A stretch of 9,011 bases of DNA from RGIG9115 sp045644665 (lineage in GTDB: Bacteria; Bacillota; Clostridia; UBA1381). The stretch's first letter is position 1. Each line of letters opens with the position of its first letter. The notes under the pieces were generated by a model, which saw nothing but the letters and a program-made list of their open reading frames with translations, ran no database searches and was not told where the DNA came from. The stretch is from positions 1 through 9,011 of the forward strand of contig JAZRHH010000044.1 in NCBI GenBank assembly GCA_045644665.1, read 5' to 3'. Positions 1 to 6,654 of the stretch are shown one piece after another. The position numbers were made by a program, and so were the translations under genes.

Positions 1-723
1 GCTTGTGGCGGCAGCCCAATTATGTCGGATGAACCGGGCGATGTGGCAGATATCACATCTATCTGCGGAGGGCTTAATATCAATATCGGAACACTGAATA
101 AAAGAAGCATAGAAGCTATGTTTATTTCCGGCAAGAAATCAAAGGAGCTTGGTCACATTGTCCTTCTTGACCCTGTAGGAGCAGGTGCAAGCAAACTCAG
201 AACAGAAACGGCACTAAAGATTATGGAGAAAATCAAGCCTGATGTTATAAGAGGAAATATATCGGAGATTAAAACTCTTGCACTTGGAAGCGGAACAACC
301 AAAGGTGTAGATGCAGATGCTGCAGATATTGTAACAGAAGAAAATCTTGAATCAATGGTGGAGTTTGCAAAAGCATTTTCAGAAAAGTCCGGAGCAGTTA
401 TTGCAATAACCGGTGCGATAGATTTGGTAGCTGACAATAAAAAGTGCTATATAATTAGAAATGGTGCACCCTTAATGAGTCGTATAACAGGAACAGGATG
501 TATGCTTTCGGGCCTGGCTACTGCCTATGCAGTTGCAAATTCTGATAATTTAACTGAAGCGGTTGCAGCATCCGTATGTCTTATGGGGCTTGCTGGAGAA
601 ATCGGAGTGTTAAATATGAAAGACTGTGAAGGAAATTCAAGTCTTCGTAATCACATTATAGATGCAATATACAATATAGGCGCAGAAGAAATTGCTAAAG
701 GAGCAAAATATGAAGTGCGATAA
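1..723 (+). CDS. thiM: Hydroxyethylthiazole kinase ThiM (5' end cut off by window edge)
   Basis: ThiM phosphorylates the alcohol of 4-methyl-5-(2-hydroxyethyl)thiazole with ATP, the thiazole salvage step of thiamine synthesis in the cytoplasm. The frame is open from base 1, where it reads ACGGSPIMSDEP; the equivalent segment in the family lies about 35 residues from the N-terminus, so the real start is outside the window and the ATG at 22 is internal. Visible family motifs are the DPVGAGA segment (about bases 169-189), the VIRGN-SEI segment (about 244-267), and the anion-hole motif ITGTGC, whose cysteine codon is at 499-501. About 240 residues are visible, against a usual 260-275. The stop at 721-723 lies inside the next gene, thiE, so the two are probably translationally coupled. 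The upstream control region, where a TPP riboswitch would be expected, is not visible. The family call is firm. Confidence 0.95.
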   Translation, partial: ACGGSPIMSDEPGDVADITSICGGLNINIGTLNKRSIEAMFISGKKSKELGHIVLLDPVGAGASKLRTETALKIMEKIKPDVIRGNISEIKTLALGSGTTKGVDADAADIVTEENLESMVEFAKAFSEKSGAVIAITGAIDLVADNKKCYIIRNGAPLMSRITGTGCMLSGLATAYAVANSDNLTEAVAASVCLMGLAGEIGVLNMKDCEGNSSLRNHIIDAIYNIGAEEIAKGAKYEVR

Positions 724-1351
724 AAAATCATTACTCTTATACGCAGTAACTGACCGTACATGGCTAAGCGGCGAAACCTTATATGAACAGGTTGAAAAAG
801 CAATAAAAGGTGGTGTTACATTTGTTCAGCTTCGCGAGAAATCACTTGATGAAGAAAGCTTTCAAAGTGAAGCGTTGGAAATACAGAAACTGTGCAGGAA
901 GTATAATATCCCTTTTGTTATCAATGACAATGTTGAAATTGCAAAGAAAATAAATGCAGATGGCGTTCATGTGGGACAGAGTGATATGAAAGCCGGAAAT
1001 GTGAGAGCAATTCTCGGCGAAGATAAGATACTTGGTGTATCGGCTCAAACAGTAGAACAAGCCCTGCTTGCTGAAAAAGAAGGTGCAGATTATCTCGGTG
1101 TAGGTGCCGTGTTCCCAACAGGCTCAAAATTGGATGCAGATGATGTAAGCTTTGATACACTAAAAAAGATATGTAGTGCAGTGAATATTCCTGTGGTTGC
1201 AATAGGCGGAATTGGTGCAGGTAACGTATTAAAGCTTGAAAATAGTGGGATTTCAGGTATAGCAGTAATCAGCGCAATCTTTGCGGCAGAAAATATCGAA
1301 TCAGCAACAAGAAACTTAAAAGAACTAACCAAAAAGGTGGTATCAGAATGA
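710..1351 (+). CDS. thiE: Thiamine-phosphate synthase ThiE
   Basis: ThiE joins hydroxymethylpyrimidine diphosphate and thiazole phosphate to give thiamine monophosphate, releasing pyrophosphate. The protein is a 213-residue TIM barrel, the normal length for the family. Visible motifs are YAVTDR (11-16), QLREK (40-44, pyrimidine diphosphate binding), IND (71-73), DGVHVGQSD (84-92), GVSAQT (109-114), the phosphate loop PTGSKLDA (136-143), and the C-terminal phosphate-binding IGGI (165-168) and VISAI (187-191). The loop has SK where TK is usual, a mild change. I chose the ATG at 710 because AAGGAG at 698-703 sits 6 bases ahead of it; a TTG at 692 in the same frame would put that site inside the gene. 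The gene overlaps the end of thiM by 14 bases and the next gene by ATGA, as expected for one co-translated thiamine salvage operon. Confidence 0.96.
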   Translation: MKCDKKSLLLYAVTDRTWLSGETLYEQVEKAIKGGVTFVQLREKSLDEESFQSEALEIQKLCRKYNIPFVINDNVEIAKKINADGVHVGQSDMKAGNVRAILGEDKILGVSAQTVEQALLAEKEGADYLGVGAVFPTGSKLDADDVSFDTLKKICSAVNIPVVAIGGIGAGNVLKLENSGISGIAVISAIFAAENIESATRNLKELTKKVVSE

Positions 1352-2781
1352 TAAAAGGTGCAATTTTTGATTTGGATGGGACTCTTATAGATTCCATGTT
1401 CATCTGGGATACTTTGGGAGAGGACTATTTAAAATCCCTTGGTATTGAGCCTAAAGAAAATCTTGCTGAAGTTTTTAAGACCTTTACACTGGAGCAAGCT
1501 GCCGAATATTACCGTAGACATTACGGTATTGAACTTTCGATTGAAGAAATTATAGAAGAAATAAATAATATGGTAGCAGAAATATATCGGACAAAAGTAA
1601 CTCTTAAACCGGGTGTAAGTGATTTCTTAAAAAGATTACAGAGGTCAGGCGTGAAAATGTGTATTGCAACTGTGACGGACAAACCTATTGTAGAAGATGT
1701 TCTGAAACGATTGAATGTGAGAGAATACTTTTCTGAAATATTTACTTGTGCCGAAGTTGGCTATAGTAAGGAAACACCTGATATTTACAGAGAAGCAATA
1801 AAACACCTTGGAACTAAAAAATCTGAAACAGTGGTTTTTGAAGATGTGCTTCACGCTTTGAAAACTGCTAAAAATGATGGATTTAGGGTTGCCGCAGTTT
1901 ATGATGAACACGAGCCAATGCAAGAAGAAGTAAGAGAAATTTCAGATTATTACATAAGGGACTTTGATTGCTTTTGTTTTAAAACGAAAATGAAAACAGC
2001 GCTCTCTATTGCAGGTAGTGATTCAAGTGGCGGCGCAGGCATACAGGCAGATATTAAAACTATGACAATGAATGGTGTTTATGCAATGAGTGTAATCACG
2101 GCGCTTACTGCTCAAAATACGCTTGGTGTAAGATCAATATTAGATTCAACACCTAATTTTCTAAAAGAACAACTTGATTCAGTATTTGAAGATATATTCC
2201 CTGATAGCATAAAAATCGGGATGGTATCATCAAGCGAATTGATAGATGTGATTGCGGATAGATTGAAATATTATAACGCCAAAAACATTGTTGTGGATCC
2301 CGTAATGGTTGCAACAAGTGGCTCTGCCCTTATAAAAAAAGATGCAATAAAAACATTGATCACGAAACTACTACCCATTGCAACTCTTGTAACTCCAAAC
2401 ATTCCCGAAGCAGAAGTTTTATCGGATATGAAAATTGAAAGCAAGGAAGATATGGTAAAAGCAGCAGAATTTATTGAGAAAAACTATGGGTGTAGTGTTT
2501 TATTAAAAGGCGGACATAGCATAAACGATGCAAACGACCTATTATACGAACACGGCAGATACACATGGTTTACTGGCAAACGAATTGATAATCCCAACAC
2601 TCACGGAACAGGATGCACTTTATCAAGTGCCATTGCATCAAATATTGCAAAAGGACTTAGTCTTGCAGATGCAGTAAAAAAAGCAAAGGATTACATATCT
2701 GATGCACTTGCTGAAGGTCTTGATTTAGGAAAGGGATCAGGCCCAATGAAACACAATTTTACAGTAAGGAATGAAATCTAA
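1348..2781 (+). CDS. thiD: Fusion protein: HAD-superfamily phosphatase plus ThiD (HMP/HMP-P kinase)
   Basis: This is one 477-residue frame with two complete domains. Residues 1 to about 211 form a HAD hydrolase: DLDGT nucleophile motif (D8, D10), motif II threonine near 108-110, motif III lysine K141 in SKETPD, and motif IV E165-D166. Residues 215-477 form ThiD, which phosphorylates hydroxymethylpyrimidine and then its monophosphate: GSDSSGGAGIQAD (223-235), KIGM (289-292), VVDPVM (315-320), VTPN (348-351), LLKGGH (385-390) and the catalytic cysteine C423 in HGTGCT. Each domain is about normal length. A Met codon stands at the joint (1990), where a stand-alone ThiD would start, but I see no ribosome binding site ahead of it, so a real fusion is more likely than an internal start. 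The gene begins in an ATGA overlap with thiE, with AAGGTGG at 1334-1340. The HAD substrate is unknown; thiamine monophosphate is a reasonable guess because plant TMP phosphatase is also a HAD domain fused to a thiamine enzyme (TenA). ThiD is certain; the HAD role is inference. Confidence 0.94.
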   Translation: MIKGAIFDLDGTLIDSMFIWDTLGEDYLKSLGIEPKENLAEVFKTFTLEQAAEYYRRHYGIELSIEEIIEEINNMVAEIYRTKVTLKPGVSDFLKRLQRSGVKMCIATVTDKPIVEDVLKRLNVREYFSEIFTCAEVGYSKETPDIYREAIKHLGTKKSETVVFEDVLHALKTAKNDGFRVAAVYDEHEPMQEEVREISDYYIRDFDCFCFKTKMKTALSIAGSDSSGGAGIQADIKTMTMNGVYAMSVITALTAQNTLGVRSILDSTPNFLKEQLDSVFEDIFPDSIKIGMVSSSELIDVIADRLKYYNAKNIVVDPVMVATSGSALIKKDAIKTLITKLLPIATLVTPNIPEAEVLSDMKIESKEDMVKAAEFIEKNYGCSVLLKGGHSINDANDLLYEHGRYTWFTGKRIDNPNTHGTGCTLSSAIASNIAKGLSLADAVKKAKDYISDALAEGLDLGKGSGPMKHNFTVRNEI

Positions 2782-2788
2782 ACAGTTC

Positions 2789-2822
2789 AAAAGAGAACAT
2801 CATTCGGATGTTCTCTTTTTTG
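2789..2822 (+). terminator. Rho-independent terminator of the thiM-thiE-thiD operon
   Basis: A 13-base-pair perfect stem (AAAAGAGAACATC at 2789-2801 with GATGTTCTCTTTT at 2807-2819) closes a 5-base loop (ATTCG) and runs into a T tract. It begins 7 bases after the thiD stop. Read on the other strand, the stem is followed by only four T residues, so it may also end the convergent amidohydrolase transcript, whose stop is at 2827, but less strongly. Confidence 0.9.
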
Positions 2823-2826
2823 TATA

Positions 2827-3963
2827 TTATATTAAATATTTCTGCACTATATTTACAAAAAGTTTGCAACCAATCATAAGCGCCTTTTTATCAGGCAGCA
2901 TTTTTGCATTGTGGAGAGGATATTTTCCGTCCACTCCAAATTTAAAATATGAGGAGGGTGCTTTCTCTGCAAAGTATGCAAAATCGTCGCCAATCATTAG
3001 ACTTTTTTCAAGCTCCTTTATGCGTGCTATTCCATCAGTTTTGTTTGCAGCCTCTATAACAAGATTGTTCATACCTTTGTCATTTACAGTTGGAGGATAA
3101 AGAGCATAATATGTAAACTCTGCTTCGGCTCCGCCAGTCTCGCACACCTTGTCCGCAGTTTCTTTAATTTTATCACGGAGCATATACCTTGTTTCATTAT
3201 CAATTGCTCTTACTGTACCTGTGATTTCCACAAAATCAGGAATTATATTATCAGATGTTCCGCCATGACACGTACAAACAGACAAAATACATTCTCTATC
3301 CGCAAAATGCCTTTCCTTTAGCTGCGAAAGCTCTGTTATAACCTTTGATGCTATAACGAGCGGATTAATGCATTTTTCAGGCTCTGCACCGTGGCCGCCT
3401 TTGCCTTTTACAACCAAGGCAAATCTATCAGGACAGGCTGTTATGCTGCCATGCCTGTACACAATTGTTCCTGTTTTTTCGAGAGGCTCTATGTGCATAG
3501 CTACTGCGGCGGTTATTCCGTCTGCCGCACCTTTTTTTATCATCGGCTCTGCGCCGCCCTCGCCCTCTTCTGCCGGTTGGAACAAGACACGAACTGTTCC
3601 TGAAAACATATCCTTGTTTTCTGCAAGGACTTTTGCTGCATACAAAAGAGTGGTCATATGCACATCATGACCGCAGGCGTGCATAACACCTTCGTGCTTT
3701 GATTTATATGGTGCATCTGTTAGTTCTGTTACAGGAAGTGCATCAATATCGGCACGGATAAGGAGAAGCTTCCCATTATCTTTTTCTCCTTTAATATCTG
3801 CATATACCCCCGTTTCAAGACAAGGAACGGGAGAAAGTCCGATATTTTTAAGAAAATCGGTTATAAATGCACATGTTTTTTTCTCCTGAAACTCTATTTC
3901 CGGAATGGTGTGCAAATACTCATATGTTTTTATAACATCTTCCTCTTTAAAGCTATATATCAT
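2827..3963 (-). CDS. M20 family metallo-amidohydrolase (N-acyl-amino acid / hippurate hydrolase type)
   Basis: A cytoplasmic M20D-type zinc peptidase/amidohydrolase of 378 residues, normal for the family. Such enzymes remove acyl groups from N-acylated amino acids; the exact substrate cannot be read from the sequence. Visible signatures are HTIPEIEFQE (18-27), RADIDALPV (70-78), HACGHDVHMT (95-104) with metal ligands C97 and H99, the catalytic and metal-binding glutamates E132-E133 in QPAEEGEGGA, H157, the lid-domain H191 in GGHGAEP, GDDFAYF (325-331) and H351 in LHNAKM. All expected ligands are present and there is no signal peptide. The start ATG follows the ligA stop by 9 bases, and its GAGGT ribosome binding site overlaps that stop, so translation is probably coupled. 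It is the last gene of the leftward unit. A more specific role, such as diaminopimelate deacetylation (DapL/ykuR-like), is possible but unsupported here. Confidence 0.88.
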   Translation of the reverse strand: MIYSFKEEDVIKTYEYLHTIPEIEFQEKKTCAFITDFLKNIGLSPVPCLETGVYADIKGEKDNGKLLLIRADIDALPVTELTDAPYKSKHEGVMHACGHDVHMTTLLYAAKVLAENKDMFSGTVRVLFQPAEEGEGGAEPMIKKGAADGITAAVAMHIEPLEKTGTIVYRHGSITACPDRFALVVKGKGGHGAEPEKCINPLVIASKVITELSQLKERHFADRECILSVCTCHGGTSDNIIPDFVEITGTVRAIDNETRYMLRDKIKETADKVCETGGAEAEFTYYALYPPTVNDKGMNNLVIEAANKTDGIARIKELEKSLMIGDDFAYFAEKAPSSYFKFGVDGKYPLHNAKMLPDKKALMIGCKLFVNIVQKYLI

Positions 3964-3972
3964 TTTGCTACC

Positions 3973-5952
3973 TCATTTTATCATTTCTTCAAATTCGTCC
4001 TCGGAAATCACTTTAATGCCAAGCGCCTCCGCCTTTGTAAGCTTACTTCCCGCCTCTGCACCTGCAAGGACAACAGATGTTTTTTTGGAAACGGAGCCTG
4101 ATGTTCTGCCACCAAGCTTTTCTATAATTTCCGATGCCTCACTTCTTGTAAATTTGGAAAGTGTGCCTGTTAATACAAATGTCATTCCCTCAAATCTGGT
4201 ATCCTCTGCAGAGTCTTCCTCCCTGCAATTTACGCCTCCGGCAAGTAGCTTTTCCAAAAATTCAATATTCCTTGTATTGTTAAGGAAATCCCAAATAGAA
4301 TCTGCCATTATTTCTCCTATGTCATCAAGGCATACAAGCTCTTCCTTTTGAGCTTTTAAAAAGTTTTCTACATCCTTATATTTCTTTGCAAGTACTTTCG
4401 CCGCTTTCTCGCCTACGTGGCGCATTCCAAGTCCGCATATAAGTTTATGAAGGGGATTGGAACGTGATTTGTCAATAGCAGAGAGCAAATTACTCTCGGA
4501 CTTTTCACCCATTTTATCAAGACCTGAAACGGCTCCCTGTTTTAAATAGTACAAATCTGCAGCGTCGGAAATTACTGATTTTTCAACCATTTGCTCTATA
4601 AGAGCAGGTCCAAGACCGTCTATGTCCATTGCCGGCTTTGAAACAAAGTGTATAATATTACGAAGCTGCTGTGCAGGGCAAAGTCTGCTGACACATCTGT
4701 ATGCTGCCTCACCCTCTTCTCTTACGACCTGTCCACCACATGAGGGACAAGCTTCCGGCATTTCAAAAACCTTTTCTGTTCCCTCTCTTTTATCTTTATT
4801 TACAGAAACAACAGCCGGAATAATATCCCCTGCCTTTTCAATTACAACAGTATCTCCTATTCTTATATCCTTTTCCCTGATATAGTCTATATTATGAAGT
4901 GTTGCTCTTGACACATTGGTTCCTGCAATATGCACAGTGTCAAGGACAGCAAGTGGAGTTAAAACACCTGTTCTTCCAATATTTATTAAAATATCATTTA
5001 TTTTTGTTTCTTTTTGCTCCGGTGGAAATTTATATGCAATTGCCCACTTTGGAAACTTTGACGTGCTTCCAAGAGCTTGTCTGTCCAAAAAGCTGTTAAC
5101 CTTTATAACAGCTCCGTCAATATCAAATTCAAGGCCGTCTCTTTCCTCACCTATTTCGAGTACACATTTATATGCTTCTTCTATGGAATTAAACACAGGG
5201 TATATTTTTATAACCTTAAATCCAAGCTTTTTAAGATATTCCAATGACTCACTATGACTTGTAAGATTTACGCCCTCAATATACTGTACATTAAACACAA
5301 ATATATCAAGCTTTCGCTCTGCTGTGATTTTGGAATCAAGCTGACGGAGAGACCCTGCCGCAGCATTTCTTGGGTTTGCAAAAAGGGGCTGCTCCTGTGC
5401 TTCACGAAGCTCATTAAGCTTTATAAAGCTTGAACGCGGCATATAGACCTCGCCTCTGACCACAAGATAAGGCACACTTTCTGTAAGGCGCATAGGCACA
5501 GAGCGGATTGTTTTTATGTTCTCCGTTACGTCCTCGCCCACAAGTCCGTTTCCTCTTGTGGATGCTCTTACAAACTCTCCGTTTTCATATTCAAGGGACA
5601 CAGAAAGACCGTCAATTTTTTGCTCAACCGAATACTGGGGATTTTGAATTTCATCTCTTACACGTCTGTCAAAGTCGTATACTTCTCCCATATCAAAAGC
5701 GTCCTGCAGACTTTCCATGGGTACTCTGTGGGTTACCTCATTAAATTCCTTAAGAGCTACCCCTCCAACTCTTGACGTTGGAGAGTTAGGCTTTTTAAGC
5801 TCCGGATTTGTATTTTCTATATCCTCAAGCTCGCGAAGTGCCCTGTCATATTCAAAATCCGAAATTTCCGGCGTGTCAAGAACATAATATTTGTAATTGT
5901 GATAGTTTAAAAACTCTGTTAATTCAATTACTCTTTTTTCTAAATCGGTCAT
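3973..5952 (-). CDS. ligA: NAD-dependent DNA ligase LigA
   Basis: LigA seals nicks in DNA during replication and repair, using NAD+ as the AMP donor. At 659 residues it has the standard bacterial layout: Ia domain with YYVLDTPEISDFEYD (22-36), adenylation domain with catalytic lysine K112 in KIDGLS and the STRGNG motif (131-136), OB fold with IGRTGVLTP (325-333), a four-cysteine zinc finger (C402, C405, C420, C425), helix-hairpin-helix region with DIDGLG (443-448) and CGLGMRHVGEK (506-516), and a C-terminal BRCT domain (about 585-659) with the GMTFVLTG motif. No key residue is missing. The ATG at 5952 is preceded by GGAG about 9 bases upstream. It lies 19 bases after the yunB-like gene and 9 before the amidohydrolase, so it is internal to a unit that starts at the thrS T-box. 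It may also have a promoter of its own inside upstream genes, but I could not identify one. Confidence 0.98.
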   Translation of the reverse strand: MTDLEKRVIELTEFLNYHNYKYYVLDTPEISDFEYDRALRELEDIENTNPELKKPNSPTSRVGGVALKEFNEVTHRVPMESLQDAFDMGEVYDFDRRVRDEIQNPQYSVEQKIDGLSVSLEYENGEFVRASTRGNGLVGEDVTENIKTIRSVPMRLTESVPYLVVRGEVYMPRSSFIKLNELREAQEQPLFANPRNAAAGSLRQLDSKITAERKLDIFVFNVQYIEGVNLTSHSESLEYLKKLGFKVIKIYPVFNSIEEAYKCVLEIGEERDGLEFDIDGAVIKVNSFLDRQALGSTSKFPKWAIAYKFPPEQKETKINDILINIGRTGVLTPLAVLDTVHIAGTNVSRATLHNIDYIREKDIRIGDTVVIEKAGDIIPAVVSVNKDKREGTEKVFEMPEACPSCGGQVVREEGEAAYRCVSRLCPAQQLRNIIHFVSKPAMDIDGLGPALIEQMVEKSVISDAADLYYLKQGAVSGLDKMGEKSESNLLSAIDKSRSNPLHKLICGLGMRHVGEKAAKVLAKKYKDVENFLKAQKEELVCLDDIGEIMADSIWDFLNNTRNIEFLEKLLAGGVNCREEDSAEDTRFEGMTFVLTGTLSKFTRSEASEIIEKLGGRTSGSVSKKTSVVLAGAEAGSKLTKAEALGIKVISEDEFEEMIK

Positions 5953-5971
5953 GGTTTTTTACTCCGTTACT

Positions 5972-6601
5972 CTATTTTTTTGGTGAATAACTTCCATAAT
6001 AGCTTGGTACTGTTCCAACAATAACAGTATCCGACACAAGTGTAGTACAAAGCACATTTGTACTCTTTCTCATACCTGCACTTGTTGCGGTTACAGATAC
6101 GGTTGTATCAAGATACACGCTGTGTCGCACCTGATTTATTCCGGCGTCTGTAAACTCTTCCCTTAAATTTGTTTTTACAATTGTATTTGGTGATAACTTT
6201 ATCTTCAGCTTTGGTCCAAGTGCAGATAGCAATATATTATTCTGCGCTGCACCCATACTTATTTTTATTTCTTTGCGTGAATTTTCAAGTATTTCATTTT
6301 TTATATATTTGCCAATCTCTGTCTTAAACTTGTTTATCTCAAGCGTATTTGCAGATACAGACGATAGCTTTCCGTCTGCAGTGCCGGACTTTGTATAAAA
6401 GTCGACTACCGGATTTTCTTCAAAATAATTGCTTACGGCTTCGTTGACGGCACTGTTTGCTACAGAGTGTGCATATGCATTAAAGGCATCTTCAAAAGGC
6501 ACCTGAAGTCTGTTAATTGCTGCTCCGTACCCAATAGAAATAATAAGTACCAAAAGTACAACCTTTTCAAACCCTTGTCTTTTTCTGCAACTTAAGCGCA
6601 T
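5972..6601 (-). CDS. yunB: Sporulation protein YunB-like
   Basis: A 209-residue protein resembling YunB, a family found in endospore formers and known in Bacillus subtilis as a mother-cell sporulation protein of undefined biochemical role. An N-terminal basic stretch (RLSCRKRQGFEK) is followed by one hydrophobic segment (about 14-29), so it is probably anchored in the membrane with its body outside the cytosol. Family-like segments are LLSALGPKLKIKLSP (124-138), AGINQVRHSVYL (153-164) and the near-terminal TVIVGTVPSYY (192-202). The protein is somewhat shorter than the B. subtilis one. I chose the ATG at 6601; an in-frame GTG at 6613 would add four residues, but then the AAGGGGTGG ribosome binding site would overlap the start. 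That site is buried in a hairpin described separately. The gene sits 51 bases after thrS and 19 before ligA, an odd place for a sporulation gene. Confidence 0.87.
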   Translation of the reverse strand: MRLSCRKRQGFEKVVLLVLIISIGYGAAINRLQVPFEDAFNAYAHSVANSAVNEAVSNYFEENPVVDFYTKSGTADGKLSSVSANTLEINKFKTEIGKYIKNEILENSRKEIKISMGAAQNNILLSALGPKLKIKLSPNTIVKTNLREEFTDAGINQVRHSVYLDTTVSVTATSAGMRKSTNVLCTTLVSDTVIVGTVPSYYGSYSPKK

Positions 6602-6604
6602 ATA

Positions 6605-6654
6605 AATCACCACCCCTTACAGCATTATATGCATAAGGGGTTAGAGCGGTGATT
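6605..6654 (-). promoter_or_regulatory. Hairpin covering the yunB ribosome binding site
   Basis: In the - strand RNA, AAUCACC (6654-6648) can pair with GGUGAUU (6611-6605), CCCCUUA (6640-6634) with UAAGGGG (6619-6613), and GCAU (6632-6629) with AUGC (6625-6622) around an AUA loop. That gives 7+7+4 base pairs. The structure begins in the thrS stop codon, and the AAGGGGTGG ribosome binding site of yunB lies in its 3' arm. No T tract follows on either strand, so it is not a terminator. The pairing is visible directly; a role in controlling translation is inference. Confidence 0.65.
6624..6629 (-). promoter_or_regulatory. Possible -10 element for a yunB-ligA promoter
   Basis: The - strand reads TATAAT at 6629-6624, a perfect -10 hexamer, within CATATAAT, which also matches seven of eight bases of the sporulation sigma-E -10 form CATACAAT. 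No good sigma-A or sigma-E -35 lies at the expected distance (TCACCG and CACCGC-like sequences are there). A transcript starting about seven bases downstream would omit the 5' arm of the hairpin and leave the yunB ribosome binding site free. Weak evidence. Confidence 0.25.

Noticed and set aside
1990..2781. ThiD as a separate gene starting at the internal ATG
   Set aside because: The frame is continuous with the HAD domain and no Shine-Dalgarno sequence precedes the ATG (the bases before it are A/T-rich). A minor internal start cannot be excluded.
2771..3100. + strand open frame after thiD, through the terminator
   Set aside because: It includes the terminator hairpin and then runs antisense to the amidohydrolase C-terminus, with no independent support.
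3905..4351. Open frame on the + strand across the start of the amidohydrolase and the end of ligA
   Set aside because: It is antisense to two clearly conserved genes, has no ribosome binding site or recognisable motifs, and has low-complexity serine-rich content typical of a mirror frame.
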